64,000 nt of DNA from Streptomyces sp. GS7 (GCF_009834125.1 NZ_CP047146.1:5449501-5513500); one strand, 5' to 3'. Counted from the stretch's first letter, positions 17,036 through 25,810 are shown. Numbers and translations are program-made. Notes: generated by a model from the sequence alone, not told the origin.

Positions 17036-18219
17036 CGACCGCCCCGACCCTGATCGACTTCCCGTTCTCCCCACGCGGGGACCGCCTCCCCCCGGAGATC
17101 GAGCGGCTTCGCGCCACCCCGGTCACGCGGGTGCGCACCATCGCCGGGGACGAGGCGTGGCTGGTCTCCTCCTACGAACTGTGCAAGCAGGTACTCGAAG
17201 ACCCCCGCTTCAGCCTCAAGGACACGTCCGCCCCCGGCGTTCCCCGGCAGTACGCGCTGACCATCCCGCCCGAGGTGGTCAACAACATGGGCAACATCAC
17301 CGGCGCCGGTCTGCGGAAGGCCGTACTCAAGGCGATCAATCCCAAGGCCGACGGCCTGACGGAGTGGATGACCGACCACGCCACCCACCTCGTCGACGGC
17401 ATCCTCGACTACGGCCCGCCGGTCGACCTGCGCGGGCAGTTCGCCAGCCCCTACGCCGAACACCTCCACTGCCACATCCTCGGCATCCCCCGCGACGACG
17501 CACGGCTGTTGGCGTCCAGTCTCGACATCGCGTTCATGAACTCGGCATGCCCCATCGCCGGGGCACGCCTGAACTGGGACAGGGACATCGCCTATATGAC
17601 CGGGCGGCTCAACGACCCCGCCACCGACGGGCTCCTGGCCGAACTCGCCGCCCTCCGTCGTGACCCCGGTTATGCGCACCTCACGGACGCCATGCTCGCC
17701 ACTGTCGGCGTCACCATGTTCGGCGCCGGAGTCGTCTCCACCATGGGTGCCTTGACGATGGCGGTGTTCACACTCCTTCAGCACCCTGAAGTGTGGGAGC
17801 AGTTGCGCGCGGAGCCCGGCAAGATACCGGCGGCCGTGGACGAGTTGCTGCGCGTGAACCTGTCCATCGCCGACGGGCTGCCCCGCCTGGCCATGGAGGA
17901 CATGCAGCTCGGCGACACGGAGATCAGGAAGGGCGAACTCGTCCTCGTCCTGGTCGAGGCCGCCAACACCGACGAGAACGTGTTCCCCGACCCGCTCACG
18001 ATCGACATCGACCGGCCCAACGCGGCGGCTCACCTCTCGTTCGGCTACGGCGGGCACTACTGCCCCGCCGTCCCGCTCGGGAAGAAGCACATCGAGACAG
18101 CGATCGAGGCCCTCATCACCCGCACCCCCGGCCTGCACCTGGCCGTCCCCGTCGACCAACTCGTATGGCGCACCCGCTTCATGAAGCGCATCCCCGAGCG
18201 CCTGCCGGTCGCCTGGTAG
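17032..18219 (+). CDS. CYP121-like cytochrome P450, probable cyclodipeptide-tailoring enzyme
   Basis: A 395-residue P450 that matches M. tuberculosis CYP121 (mycocyclosin synthase) from end to end by eye: PFSPRGDR, EAWLVSSYELC, IPPEVVNNMGNI, NWDRDI, FGAGVVS and the C-terminal DQLVWRTRF...RIPERLP. Residues lining the CYP121 pocket are kept (Asn85, Phe168, Trp182, and the I-helix Thr, Ala and Ser). Differences are Met384-Lys385 for Gln385-Arg386 and Leu62 for Met62. The heme ligand is Cys344 in HYCPA, where the usual Gly two after Cys is Ala. GTGA overlap couples it to the synthase. No ferredoxin is adjacent. Confidence 0.93.
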   Translation: MTTAPTLIDFPFSPRGDRLPPEIERLRATPVTRVRTIAGDEAWLVSSYELCKQVLEDPRFSLKDTSAPGVPRQYALTIPPEVVNNMGNITGAGLRKAVLKAINPKADGLTEWMTDHATHLVDGILDYGPPVDLRGQFASPYAEHLHCHILGIPRDDARLLASSLDIAFMNSACPIAGARLNWDRDIAYMTGRLNDPATDGLLAELAALRRDPGYAHLTDAMLATVGVTMFGAGVVSTMGALTMAVFTLLQHPEVWEQLRAEPGKIPAAVDELLRVNLSIADGLPRLAMEDMQLGDTEIRKGELVLVLVEAANTDENVFPDPLTIDIDRPNAAAHLSFGYGGHYCPAVPLGKKHIETAIEALITRTPGLHLAVPVDQLVWRTRFMKRIPERLPVAW

Positions 18220-18257
18220 GAGCGGAAGCGCCGGAGTGAGCCGGCGCCCGGCACCAC

Positions 18258-18294
18258 GCGATGGCCCCGACCTGAGAGAGGTCGGGGCCATCGC
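18258..18294 (+). terminator. Strong 16-bp terminator hairpin after the cyclodipeptide operon
   Basis: GCGATGGCCCCGACCT (18258-18273) pairs perfectly with AGGTCGGGGCCATCGC (18279-18294) around the loop GAGAG. It starts 38 bases after the P450 stop. Its position shows the operon contains only the synthase and the P450. Confidence 0.85.
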
Positions 18295-18540
18295 TGTGGA
18301 GCGATGCCGCCGCGGGCCGGCCCCGGGCTGCCGGGTCCTGGTCGCCGGCTCCGTAGCGGCGTCGGGCAACGACCCGCACCCGGATCCCGCCCGCCCCGCG
18401 TTCGCGTCGATCGTCGGGGCGGTCGCCGCGTCAGGAGTGCGTGACGGCGGCAGCGCGTCGGGCGCCGGGGAGCCGCGGTGCGACCCGCTCGCGGGGCTCC
18501 CGGCGCGCCCGGCCGACTCCCCCGTCACGATGACCGTTTT

Positions 18541-18554
18541 GGTCCACTTGGACC
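18541..18554. promoter_or_regulatory. GGTCCA-CT-TGGACC inverted repeat before the DUF1259 gene
   Basis: Six-base perfect arms with a two-base centre, set in the wider near-palindrome TTGGTCCACTTGGACCCAA (one mismatch), followed at once by TTTGACG. It lies 80 bp before the start. The shape resembles GntR- or LacI-type operators. No regulator is adjacent, so the binder is unknown. Confidence 0.5.
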
Positions 18555-18633
18555 CAATTTGACGTATCGTCGCCGCCGGTCCGCCATGCTGCTGCGTCAG
18601 GCTGTCATCTCGTCATGTCATGGAGGTGCTCAG

Positions 18634-19656
18634 GTGATTACTGGAGACCCACAGCAGGACATCCACCCGCAGGCGGGGAGCCCGCGGCGGCGCGTACTGG
18701 CCGCGGCGGCACTGGCCCCGGCACTGGCCGCGGCGGCGCCGGCCCCCGCCCGCGCCCTGGGCCCCGCGCGCGTCCCGGCCAGCGCGCCGCCCGGGACGAG
18801 CCGCCACGGCCTGATCAAGCCGGTGCACACCACCCAGTCGGACTGGGCGAGCGTGGCCGCACACCTGGGCGGTCTGGGCGACATGAAGCAGAAGACGATG
18901 TACCACACCGGATTCCCACGCCGGGACCTCCGCGTGGTCTCCGACCGCGTCACCGTCAAACCGGCACTCGCCCTGGGATCGCATGTCGCCTTCGTCCGCT
19001 ACGAGGACGGCAGTTCGCTCGTGATGGGCGACCTGGTGGTCACCGAGCACGAGTTGCAGCGGTTCTGCGACACCCTGCACAAGCACCGCCTCGCGGTGAC
19101 CGCCCTCCACAAGCACCTCCTCGCCCAGCGGCCCTCCGTCTGGTGGCTGCACGTCCACGGGCACGGCCACGACCCGGCGCACCTCGCCCGCGGACTGCGC
19201 GCGGCGTTCGACGGCACCGGCACCCCGCTCCCGCTGCCGCCCGGTATCGAGAACCCCGTCGACCTGGACACCGACGGCGTCGAAGAGGCGCTGGGGGCGA
19301 AGGGTTCCGTCGACGGCGAGATCTTCAAGTGCATCTTCGTCCGCCGCGAGCGCATCACCGACGGCGACCTGGTGCTGCCGCCGGGACTGGGATCGACCAC
19401 CGCGCTCAACTTCCAGCCGCTGGGCGACGGCCGGGCCGCGGTCAGCGGCGACTGCGCGATGATCGCCGAGGAGGTGCAGAAGGTGTTGGCCGCGCTGCGG
19501 CGGGCCGGCGCCGAACTCGTCGAGCTGCACAACCACGGCCTGACGGACGAACCCCGGCTGTTCTTCGTCCACTTCTGGGCCGTCGGCGACGCCGTCCGGC
19601 TGGCCCGTGCCCTGCGCCCCGCGATGGACGCCACCAACGTCATCGCGGCCGGCTGA
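18634..19656 (+). CDS. Tat-exported DUF1259 (LppY/LpqO-like) protein
   Basis: A 340-residue protein. SPRRRVLAAAALAP at residues ~16-30 is a twin-arginine signal followed by Ala/Pro-rich linker. The mature part contains two DUF1259 repeats: one around VVSDRVTVKPALALGSHVAF...WWLHVHGHGHDP, the second around LNFQPLGDGRAAVSGD...VELHNHGL...FFVHFWA. His-rich turns in both halves (HVHGHGH, HNHGL) suggest a metal site. Mycobacterial relatives are lipoproteins of unknown role; here no lipobox is seen. The GTG start has GGAGGTG upstream. Confidence 0.85.
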   Translation: MITGDPQQDIHPQAGSPRRRVLAAAALAPALAAAAPAPARALGPARVPASAPPGTSRHGLIKPVHTTQSDWASVAAHLGGLGDMKQKTMYHTGFPRRDLRVVSDRVTVKPALALGSHVAFVRYEDGSSLVMGDLVVTEHELQRFCDTLHKHRLAVTALHKHLLAQRPSVWWLHVHGHGHDPAHLARGLRAAFDGTGTPLPLPPGIENPVDLDTDGVEEALGAKGSVDGEIFKCIFVRRERITDGDLVLPPGLGSTTALNFQPLGDGRAAVSGDCAMIAEEVQKVLAALRRAGAELVELHNHGLTDEPRLFFVHFWAVGDAVRLARALRPAMDATNVIAAG

Positions 19657-19742
19657 CCGGCCGCAGGAGCTACGGGACCGGCCCACCGGGCACGCGCGAG
19701 TGCGCCCGGTGGGCCGCCGTACGGCCCGCCAGGGGCCCGCGG

Positions 19743-19935
19743 TCAGCGGCGCGTCGCGCACACCTCGGCCACCTCCATCAGGCCGTCGGGGGCGACCGTG
19801 CCCACCGTCTGGCCGGGGCTCACCGTCAGGCCGTCCCTGCGGACCAGTTCGAGGAGGTACCCGGCCCGCAGGATGTCCCACGAGACGGGCAGCAGCCGCA
19901 GCGCCTCGGCGAGGATGTGCTGGATCGGTCCCGCT
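19743..19935 (-). pseudogene. Orphan coding fragment downstream of the glycosyltransferase
   Basis: Reading leftward from about 19935, an open frame of about 63 codons gives a natural-looking sequence (GPIQHILAEALRLLPVSWDIL, then VSPGQTVGTVAPDG and a TGA at 19743-19745). It has no ATG or GTG start at its head and lies one base out of frame with the end of the glycosyltransferase. It looks like the 3' end of a lost gene; the family is not recognised. Confidence 0.3.
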
Positions 19936-21912
19936 TCATCGGCCGGCCGAGGACGGCGAGCAGCGGTAGAGCTGCGCCGTCGTGCCGGGCTCGCGCGGGC
20001 AATGGGCCCGCACCCAGGGGGCGATGGCGCGGCCCTCGGTGGTCCCCGGGCCGCCGAGCAGGACGTACCGCAGCCGGCCGGTGGCGACGAGGTGGCGGAA
20101 CGCTGCCTCGGTGGGGGTGGGCACGGTGCCAGTGAAGCCGCCCATGGGGAGCACCTTGGCGCCCGCGGCGAGGATGTAGGGGGAGGCGGTCCGCCAACTG
20201 GTCGTCGCGAAAACGTAGTCGGCGCCGTCCTGGTGAGCCCGGGTGTACGCCAGGAGCCGGCGCTGCTTCTCGTCGAGCGAGGCCCCGTCGGGGGACTTGG
20301 CGGCCTTCCGGGCGTCGGGGGCCGGGTGCCGCGGCGCGGTATGGCGTCGGACGGCCACCGGGCCGGTCGAGCCCATGCCGGAGTGGCCGTACACCGGGTT
20401 CAGGACCGTCGACGCCCAGGCGGCGGACGGCAGCAGCATGGCGGCGAGGCCCGCGCCGAGACCCAGCAGCGCCATCCGCCGGCGCGTACCCCCGGCGTCC
20501 TTCCGGGACAGCGCGAGCAGGGCCAGCGCGCCCGCCCCCAGCGTGATCGCGACCGGCGTCAGCCACGGCAGGAACGTCGGGAACTGCACCGAGACGAACG
20601 CCGACCAGCCCACCGTGCCCGCCACCGCCGCCGGCAGCGCCCAGGCGCGTGCCCGGCCCCCCCGACGCCAGGCGCGCCAGAACTGCACCGTACCGGCGCC
20701 GAACAGCGCCGCCAGCGGCACCGCCACCACGCCCATGTAGTACGTGTGGCCGCCGATCGAACCGGCGCTGAACACCAGGAAGTACGTCACCAGCCACACC
20801 CCCCACAGCACGAATCCGGCCCGCAGCGGGTCGGTACGCGGCCTGCCGCGCCGCCACACCAGGCCGCACACCGCGGCCAGCGCCGCCGTCGGGTAGAGCC
20901 AGCCGACCTGCGAGGCCAGCGACGGGCCGAACATCTTGACCCACAGCGCGGCGGTGGGCCGGCTGTGGCCGGAGGGGGTCGCCGGAGCGGTGCCGGCCAT
21001 GGTGGACACGGCGACGCTGCCGGTCTTCTCGGCGCTGATGTGGATGCTGGAGAAGCGGTTGAGGAAGTTGTAGCCGACGACCTGGCTGACCGCCGAGTTG
21101 TTGGTGGTCCCGTCGATGTACGGGCGGTCCTTGGCCGGGGTCACGGCCACCAGCAGCACCCACGACGCCGACACCGCCAGGCACATCGCGCCCGCCACCG
21201 TCAGGTGCGCCAGCCGGCGGCGCAGCGCCGTCGGGGCGGATATCAGGTACAGCAGGCCGAGCGCCGGGAGCACCGCCCACGCCTCCAGCATCTTGGCCTG
21301 GAAACTCAGGCCGACCCACACCCCGGCCGCCAGCAGCGGGCGGACCCGGGCCTCGCGGGCCGCGCGCAGCGTGGCGTCCGCGGCCAGGATCACCAGCAGG
21401 GTGAACGCCGGGTCCTCGACCGCCGTACGGAACAGCCCGGCGATCGCCGGGGTGAGCGCGAACGCCCCCGCCGCGAGGAGCGCCGCGTGCTCCCCCGCCC
21501 AGCGGCGCACCGCGCGGTGCAGGAACACCACGCTCAGCAGGCCCTCGATGACCTGCGGCAGGGTCAGCGCCCACGGATGGAAGCCGAAGATCCGCGCGGA
21601 CAGCGCCTGCGGCCAGAGGAAGCCCGGCAGCTTGTCGATCGTGATCGAGCTTCCCGGGTCGAACGCGCCGAACAGGAATGCCTTCCAGCTCTCGGCCATG
21701 CTGCGGGCGGTCTCCGCGTAGAACGCGTGGAACGCGCTGTGCTGGATGTCCCAGGTGAACAGCACCGCCGCCACCACGAGGATCACCGGCAGCCCGAACC
21801 TGGCGTACACCGGCCGGACCTCCCGGTCCTGGCGCCGCGTCCCGGTGCGGGCGAGCAGCCCGCCGCCCGTGTGCGCTGCGGACGCGGTCGCTGTCGAGGT
21901 GGTGCTGGCCAT
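19936..21912 (-). CDS. PMT-family (ArnT-like) membrane glycosyltransferase
   Basis: A 658-residue polytopic protein with about 11-13 helices. The first loop carries YAETARSMAESW and FDPGSSITIDKLPGFLWPQ, the conserved acidic/lipid-binding region of GT-C mannosyl- and aminoarabinose-transferase-like proteins. The C-terminal soluble part (KVLPMGGFTGTVPTPT, LRYVLLGGPG) is typical of the Streptomyces group. It should transfer a sugar from a polyprenyl-phosphate donor outside the membrane; the acceptor is unknown. The ATG at 21912 has AGGGAGG upstream; 21939 is an in-frame alternative without one. Confidence 0.88.
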   Translation of the reverse strand: MASTTSTATASAAHTGGGLLARTGTRRQDREVRPVYARFGLPVILVVAAVLFTWDIQHSAFHAFYAETARSMAESWKAFLFGAFDPGSSITIDKLPGFLWPQALSARIFGFHPWALTLPQVIEGLLSVVFLHRAVRRWAGEHAALLAAGAFALTPAIAGLFRTAVEDPAFTLLVILAADATLRAAREARVRPLLAAGVWVGLSFQAKMLEAWAVLPALGLLYLISAPTALRRRLAHLTVAGAMCLAVSASWVLLVAVTPAKDRPYIDGTTNNSAVSQVVGYNFLNRFSSIHISAEKTGSVAVSTMAGTAPATPSGHSRPTAALWVKMFGPSLASQVGWLYPTAALAAVCGLVWRRGRPRTDPLRAGFVLWGVWLVTYFLVFSAGSIGGHTYYMGVVAVPLAALFGAGTVQFWRAWRRGGRARAWALPAAVAGTVGWSAFVSVQFPTFLPWLTPVAITLGAGALALLALSRKDAGGTRRRMALLGLGAGLAAMLLPSAAWASTVLNPVYGHSGMGSTGPVAVRRHTAPRHPAPDARKAAKSPDGASLDEKQRRLLAYTRAHQDGADYVFATTSWRTASPYILAAGAKVLPMGGFTGTVPTPTEAAFRHLVATGRLRYVLLGGPGTTEGRAIAPWVRAHCPREPGTTAQLYRCSPSSAGR

Positions 21913-22093
21913 GGACGAAGCCTCCCTGGTGGAACTCACCGTTCGGAGTGCCAGATAGCCGGATCGCCCGCCGGGATGCCATGACCGCCGATTGTTCAGC
22001 CAACGTTCAGATCCTCGGCCGCCGCGCCAGGGAACCCGGCGCGGTCACCCCCGTCCGCTCCCCGATGAGGTGGCGCACCGCCGGTGAGCCGGC

Positions 22094-22396
22094 TCACCCC
22101 GTCCCGTCGTCCCCGCCCGGCGGGTTCCCGTCCGCATCGGTCTCGTGGGTGCCGCGGCGGCGCGCGATCAGCGCCGTGCCGACGAGTACGAGCCCGATGG
22201 CCACGATCTTGCCCGCCCCGAGGAGCACCCTCAGGTGCTGCTCCGAGCCGGACCGGCCGAGGAAGAGGAAGAAGAACAGGGCGAGGGCGAGGCCGGCCAC
22301 GATGAGCACGGCACCTCCTACCGGCCCCAGGCCCGCCCACCAGGGGCCGCCGCCCAACCCGTCGCGATCGGCGCTGTCGCGCTTCTCTTCGGACAC
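22094..22396 (-). CDS. Small two-helix membrane protein
   Basis: A 100-residue protein starting at a GTG with GGAGAAGGAG upstream. A charged N-terminus (SEEKRDSADRD) is followed by two hydrophobic segments (about residues 26-47 and 60-78) and an acidic Gly-rich tail. No family recognised. It lies between the MFS transporter and the glycosyltransferase on the same strand, but the gap on each side is large enough for separate transcription. Confidence 0.65.
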   Translation of the reverse strand: MSEEKRDSADRDGLGGGPWWAGLGPVGGAVLIVAGLALALFFFLFLGRSGSEQHLRVLLGAGKIVAIGLVLVGTALIARRRGTHETDADGNPPGGDDGTG

Positions 22397-22486
22397 CGCA
22401 ATCTCCTTCTCCGGCAGGGCCGTTGGCGTACCGGAACGCGTCGTCTCGGGGCGCCGCGGACGTTCCGGGCACCGGCGTCGAACACG

Positions 22487-23818
22487 CTAACGCACGCCGC
22501 CCGTGGTCACCTCGGGCTCCGGGTGCGCCGCCGGGACGGGGCCGCCGGATTCCGGCCGCGGAGCGGGCGTCTTCATGCGGAGGACGAGCACGGTGCTGAG
22601 CAGGTGCAGCGCGGCGTAGATCCCCAGCACTCCCCCGATGCCGAGCACGCCGAGGAAGACCGTGCCGATCAGCGGGCCGAGGGCCATGCTGGCGCCGGCG
22701 CCCAGGGTGTACGCGGACATGACCTGGCCCTTGCGCTCCGGTGCCTGGGCCGTCATGAGCGGGGGCAGGGGGACGTAACCGGCCATGCCGACGCCGAGCG
22801 CGCCGACGGCGATCGCGACCAGCGGGTAGTCGTGGCCGGCGGTCTCGGGGACGTAGTACAGCGCCAGGCAGGCGAGCGCCGAGACGACCCCGCCGAGCCA
22901 GGCGACGGTCTTGCGCCGGCTCCACCGGTCGCCGAGCGCGCCGAAGAGCACGACGCAGGCGAGGTTGCTGACCATCATCACGATCAGCAGGGAGGCCCAC
23001 TCCTGGGTGCTGAAGCCGATCCGGTCGACGAGGAAGAGAGGGAGGAAGACCCATACGCCGAACTGGGACGTGGTGTTGATGAGCCGGACCAGCGCGCCCA
23101 TCCCGACGCGCGGCCGGGCGAACATCACCGTGAGGCAGCCCATGAAGGTCCGCGACAGGCCGGCCCGCTCCGGTCCCCTGGACAGGCCCTGGAACCCGGC
23201 GCGGTCGCGCAGCAGGAGCAGGACCACCAGGGCTCCGGCGGTGATCATCGCGAGGGACACCCACAGAGTGCCGTAGAAGCCGATGGCGGGCTTGAGGAGC
23301 GAGACCAGGACGGAGCCGAGCACCGGGTAGCCCATGGTGAAGCAGAACCAGAACCAGCCGAGCGCCTTACCGAGCTGCCGCTCCGGGGCGCCCGCCATGA
23401 TCCAGACCATGAACCCGTAGGCGAACAGCGGATAGCCGAAGCCGCGCAGGCCGTAGGTGATCAGGATCAGCCAGTAGGAATGGGCCGGGACGGCGACCGC
23501 GAGCATGAGGGCGTGGCAGACCGCCCAGCAGCCGGCGCCGGCCGTCATGACCCGGCGCGGCCCCCACAGGTCGCAGAGCCCGCCCGCCAGGAAGGCGCCC
23601 ACCGCGGCGGTGACGCCGTAGACGGTGAAGACGACGCCGACGCTCGCCTCCGCGAAGCCGAGATCGGTCTTGAAGTACGTGGGCAGATAGCTGGTCTCCA
23701 CACCGTCGCCGATCATGAAGAGCAGGACGCCGACATAACCCCATATGAGGGCCCGGGGGATCCCGAGTACGGCGGGGCGGGGCGGCGGCGAGATGCGCTC
23801 CGAGGACATGGGCAGCAC
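22487..23818 (-). CDS. MFS transporter, likely polyol (pentitol) permease
   Basis: A 443-residue major facilitator with 12 predicted helices. The loop after helix 2 (GGLCDLWGPRRVM) and its counterpart after helix 8 (FGALGDRWSRRKTVAW) are MFS signatures. Start: the GTG at 23818 has GGAGG seven bases upstream; the ATG at 23809 is an alternative. It is divergent from a DeoR regulator that leads into a zinc dehydrogenase and a xylulokinase, the classic arrangement of a ribitol or arabinitol uptake system. The substrate is inferred from that context. Confidence 0.87.
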   Translation of the reverse strand: MLPMSSERISPPPRPAVLGIPRALIWGYVGVLLFMIGDGVETSYLPTYFKTDLGFAEASVGVVFTVYGVTAAVGAFLAGGLCDLWGPRRVMTAGAGCWAVCHALMLAVAVPAHSYWLILITYGLRGFGYPLFAYGFMVWIMAGAPERQLGKALGWFWFCFTMGYPVLGSVLVSLLKPAIGFYGTLWVSLAMITAGALVVLLLLRDRAGFQGLSRGPERAGLSRTFMGCLTVMFARPRVGMGALVRLINTTSQFGVWVFLPLFLVDRIGFSTQEWASLLIVMMVSNLACVVLFGALGDRWSRRKTVAWLGGVVSALACLALYYVPETAGHDYPLVAIAVGALGVGMAGYVPLPPLMTAQAPERKGQVMSAYTLGAGASMALGPLIGTVFLGVLGIGGVLGIYAALHLLSTVLVLRMKTPAPRPESGGPVPAAHPEPEVTTGGVR

Positions 23819-23873
23819 TGCGGGACCTCCTGACGGGCCGGGCCTTCGCCCGAGCGTGGCCAACAGACTGAAC

Positions 23874-23915
23874 AAGCTCACAGAGAATTTCAAGAGCTTC
23901 ACATAAAGTGTGTGA
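23874..23915. promoter_or_regulatory. AT-rich divergent promoter with repeated CTCACA/CTTCACA and TCACA-N7-TGTGA
   Basis: AAGCTCACA (23874-23882) is echoed by AGCTTCACA (23895-23903), 21 bases on, and TCACA (23899-23903) forms an inverted repeat with TGTGA (23911-23915). This is a rare AT-rich patch in the window. It sits between the MFS and DeoR genes, where a DeoR protein would be expected to bind repeated half-sites (inference). Confidence 0.55.
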
Positions 23916-23972
23916 TGTTCTAGGGTGAGGCCACGGCGAAGACCGCCGGACGACGAACGGGGGGTGCCCACG

Positions 23973-24764
23973 ATGAGAGCGAGTCGCGGCTCCGAGGCCG
24001 AGGTGGAGGAGCGCCGCCGGACGGTGCTGCGCCATGTCGCGCAGGAGGGCGAGATCCGGATCTCCGAACTCGCCGCGCGGATGCACGTCAGCGTGATGAC
24101 CATGCACCGGGACCTGGACAACCTCCACGAGCGGCAGCTGCTGCGCAAGGGGCGCGGGGTGGCCACGGCCTTCTCCAACGTCGCCATGGAGAGCGCGCTC
24201 CGCTTCCGGGAGAACGCCCGTGTCGAGATCAAGTCCGCCATCGCGGACGCCCTCGCCGCGGAGGTCTCCCCGGGCGACACGGTGCTGATCGACTGCGGCT
24301 CCACGCTCTTCCCCCTCGCCCGCCGGCTCGCCGACGTCGACGGGATCCGCGTGATCACCAACTCGCTGCGCATCACCTACCTGCTGGCGGCGTCACCGGC
24401 CGAGGTGACGCTGCTGGGCGACCGCTACTACGAGGACTTCGAGTCCTGCGCCGGACCGCAGACCCGGCGCCAGTTGCAGGACATCCGCGCCACCGTCGCC
24501 TTCGTCACCGCCACCTCGGTCCGCGAGGGGCGGCTGTTCCACCCGGTGCGCGAGTACGCCGAGACCAAGCAGGCGTACCTCCAGGCGGCCGACCGCGCCG
24601 TACTGGCCGTCGACCACAGCAAGTTCGGCCGCACCGCCACCTATCCCTACGGCGACGTCAGCGGCTACGACCTGCTGGTCACCGACACCGGGACCCCGGA
24701 GAGCGAACTCCGGGCCGTCCGGGACCTCGGCGTCGAGGTCCGCACCGTAGACCCGCTCGACTGA
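23973..24764 (+). CDS. DeoR/GlpR-family sugar-phosphate-responsive regulator
   Basis: A 263-residue regulator. The N-terminal helix-turn-helix (ISELAARMHVSVMTMHRDLDNL, about residues 26-47) is the DeoR signature with the characteristic HRDLDNL. The C-terminal sugar-isomerase-like domain has DTVLIDCGST and ITNSLRITYLL, where members bind phosphorylated sugars. The ATG at 23973 follows a run of G's. Xylulose-5-phosphate, the product of the kinase two genes on, is a plausible effector. It leads the dehydrogenase and kinase genes and faces the transporter. Confidence 0.9.
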   Translation: MRASRGSEAEVEERRRTVLRHVAQEGEIRISELAARMHVSVMTMHRDLDNLHERQLLRKGRGVATAFSNVAMESALRFRENARVEIKSAIADALAAEVSPGDTVLIDCGSTLFPLARRLADVDGIRVITNSLRITYLLAASPAEVTLLGDRYYEDFESCAGPQTRRQLQDIRATVAFVTATSVREGRLFHPVREYAETKQAYLQAADRAVLAVDHSKFGRTATYPYGDVSGYDLLVTDTGTPESELRAVRDLGVEVRTVDPLD

Positions 24765-24811
24765 ACCGGCTCCGGCCGGAACTCCCACACCCCCGAGAAA
24801 GGCCCCGCCCC

Positions 24812-25810
24812 ATGCGCGCTGTCGTCATCCACACCCCCGGGCACTACGAGGTCACCACCGTCGACGACCCCACCCCCGGCCCCGGGGAGGTCGTCGTCGC
24901 ACCCGCCGCGGTGGGCATCTGCGGCACCGATGTGCACATCGTCCAGGGGGAGTTCGCGCCCACGCCGTACCCGATCATCCCCGGCCACGAGTTCACCGGC
25001 GAGATCGTCGCCCTGGGGCCCGGGGTGAGCGGACTGCGCACCGGGGAACAGGTCGCCGTCGACCCGTCGCTGTTCTGCGGCGCCTGCCACTACTGCGCGA
25101 TCGGCCGCGGCAACCTGTGCGAGAACTGGGGCGCGATCGGCGACACCGTGGACGGCGCGATGGCGGAGTACGTCGCGGTGCCGGCCGCCAACTGCTACCG
25201 GCTGCCTTCGAGCGTCGACGTCGTCCAGGGCACGCTGATCGAGCCGCTGTCGTGCGCGGTCCGCGGCTTCGACGTGCTGCCGCGCCGCCTCGGCGACCAC
25301 TACCTCATCTACGGCGCGGGCACCATGGGCCTGATGATGCTTCAGCTCGCCAGGGCCGCCGGCGCGGCCTCGCTCTCGGTGGTCGACCTCAACACGGACC
25401 GGCTGGCGGTCGCCGAACGGCTCGGCGCGGACGCCACCGCGGTGAGCGCCGCGGATCTGGACCGGCCGCAGGGCTGGGAGACCGTGATCGACTGCACCGG
25501 CGCCATCCCCGTGATCGAGGACGGCTTGAGCCGGGTTCGCCGCGGGGGCACCTTCCAGCAGTTCGGCGTCGCGCCGTCCGCCGCCAGGGCGTCCTTCTCA
25601 CCGTTCGACGTCTACAACAACGAGATCACCATCGTCGGGTCGATGGCCGTCCTGCACAGCTTCGGCCGCGCCGTGGACCTCATGGCGAAGGGGGTCGTCG
25701 ACGCCGACACGATGATCACCCACAGCTTCGGACTGGACGACTTCGGCACCGCGCTCCAGACCTTCCGCGACGGTTCCGGACGCAAGATCCAGCTCCGTCC
25801 GCAGCGCTGA
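24812..25810 (+). CDS. Zinc-dependent polyol dehydrogenase (MDR superfamily)
   Basis: A 332-residue medium-chain dehydrogenase. Catalytic zinc ligands are Cys37 (GICGTD), His59-Glu60 (PGHEF) and probably Glu144 (EPLSCAV). Structural zinc cysteines 89, 92, 95 and 103 are present (CGACHYCAIGRGNLC). The coenzyme loop is GAGTMG (~168-173), and the following Asp (VVDLNTDRL) favours NAD over NADP. GAAAGG supports the start. With the xylulokinase it fits oxidation of D-arabinitol or xylitol to xylulose; sorbitol is also possible. Confidence 0.9.
   Translation: MRAVVIHTPGHYEVTTVDDPTPGPGEVVVAPAAVGICGTDVHIVQGEFAPTPYPIIPGHEFTGEIVALGPGVSGLRTGEQVAVDPSLFCGACHYCAIGRGNLCENWGAIGDTVDGAMAEYVAVPAANCYRLPSSVDVVQGTLIEPLSCAVRGFDVLPRRLGDHYLIYGAGTMGLMMLQLARAAGAASLSVVDLNTDRLAVAERLGADATAVSAADLDRPQGWETVIDCTGAIPVIEDGLSRVRRGGTFQQFGVAPSAARASFSPFDVYNNEITIVGSMAVLHSFGRAVDLMAKGVVDADTMITHSFGLDDFGTALQTFRDGSGRKIQLRPQR

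Larger units (their letters stand above)
18220..18633. other. 414-bp gap: terminator, then promoter region of the DUF1259 gene
   Basis: No gene is seen. The strong hairpin at 18258-18294 ends the cyclodipeptide operon, and the TTGGTCCA inverted repeat at 18541-18554 belongs to the next gene. The middle, about 18300-18520, shows nothing recognisable. Confidence 0.6.
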
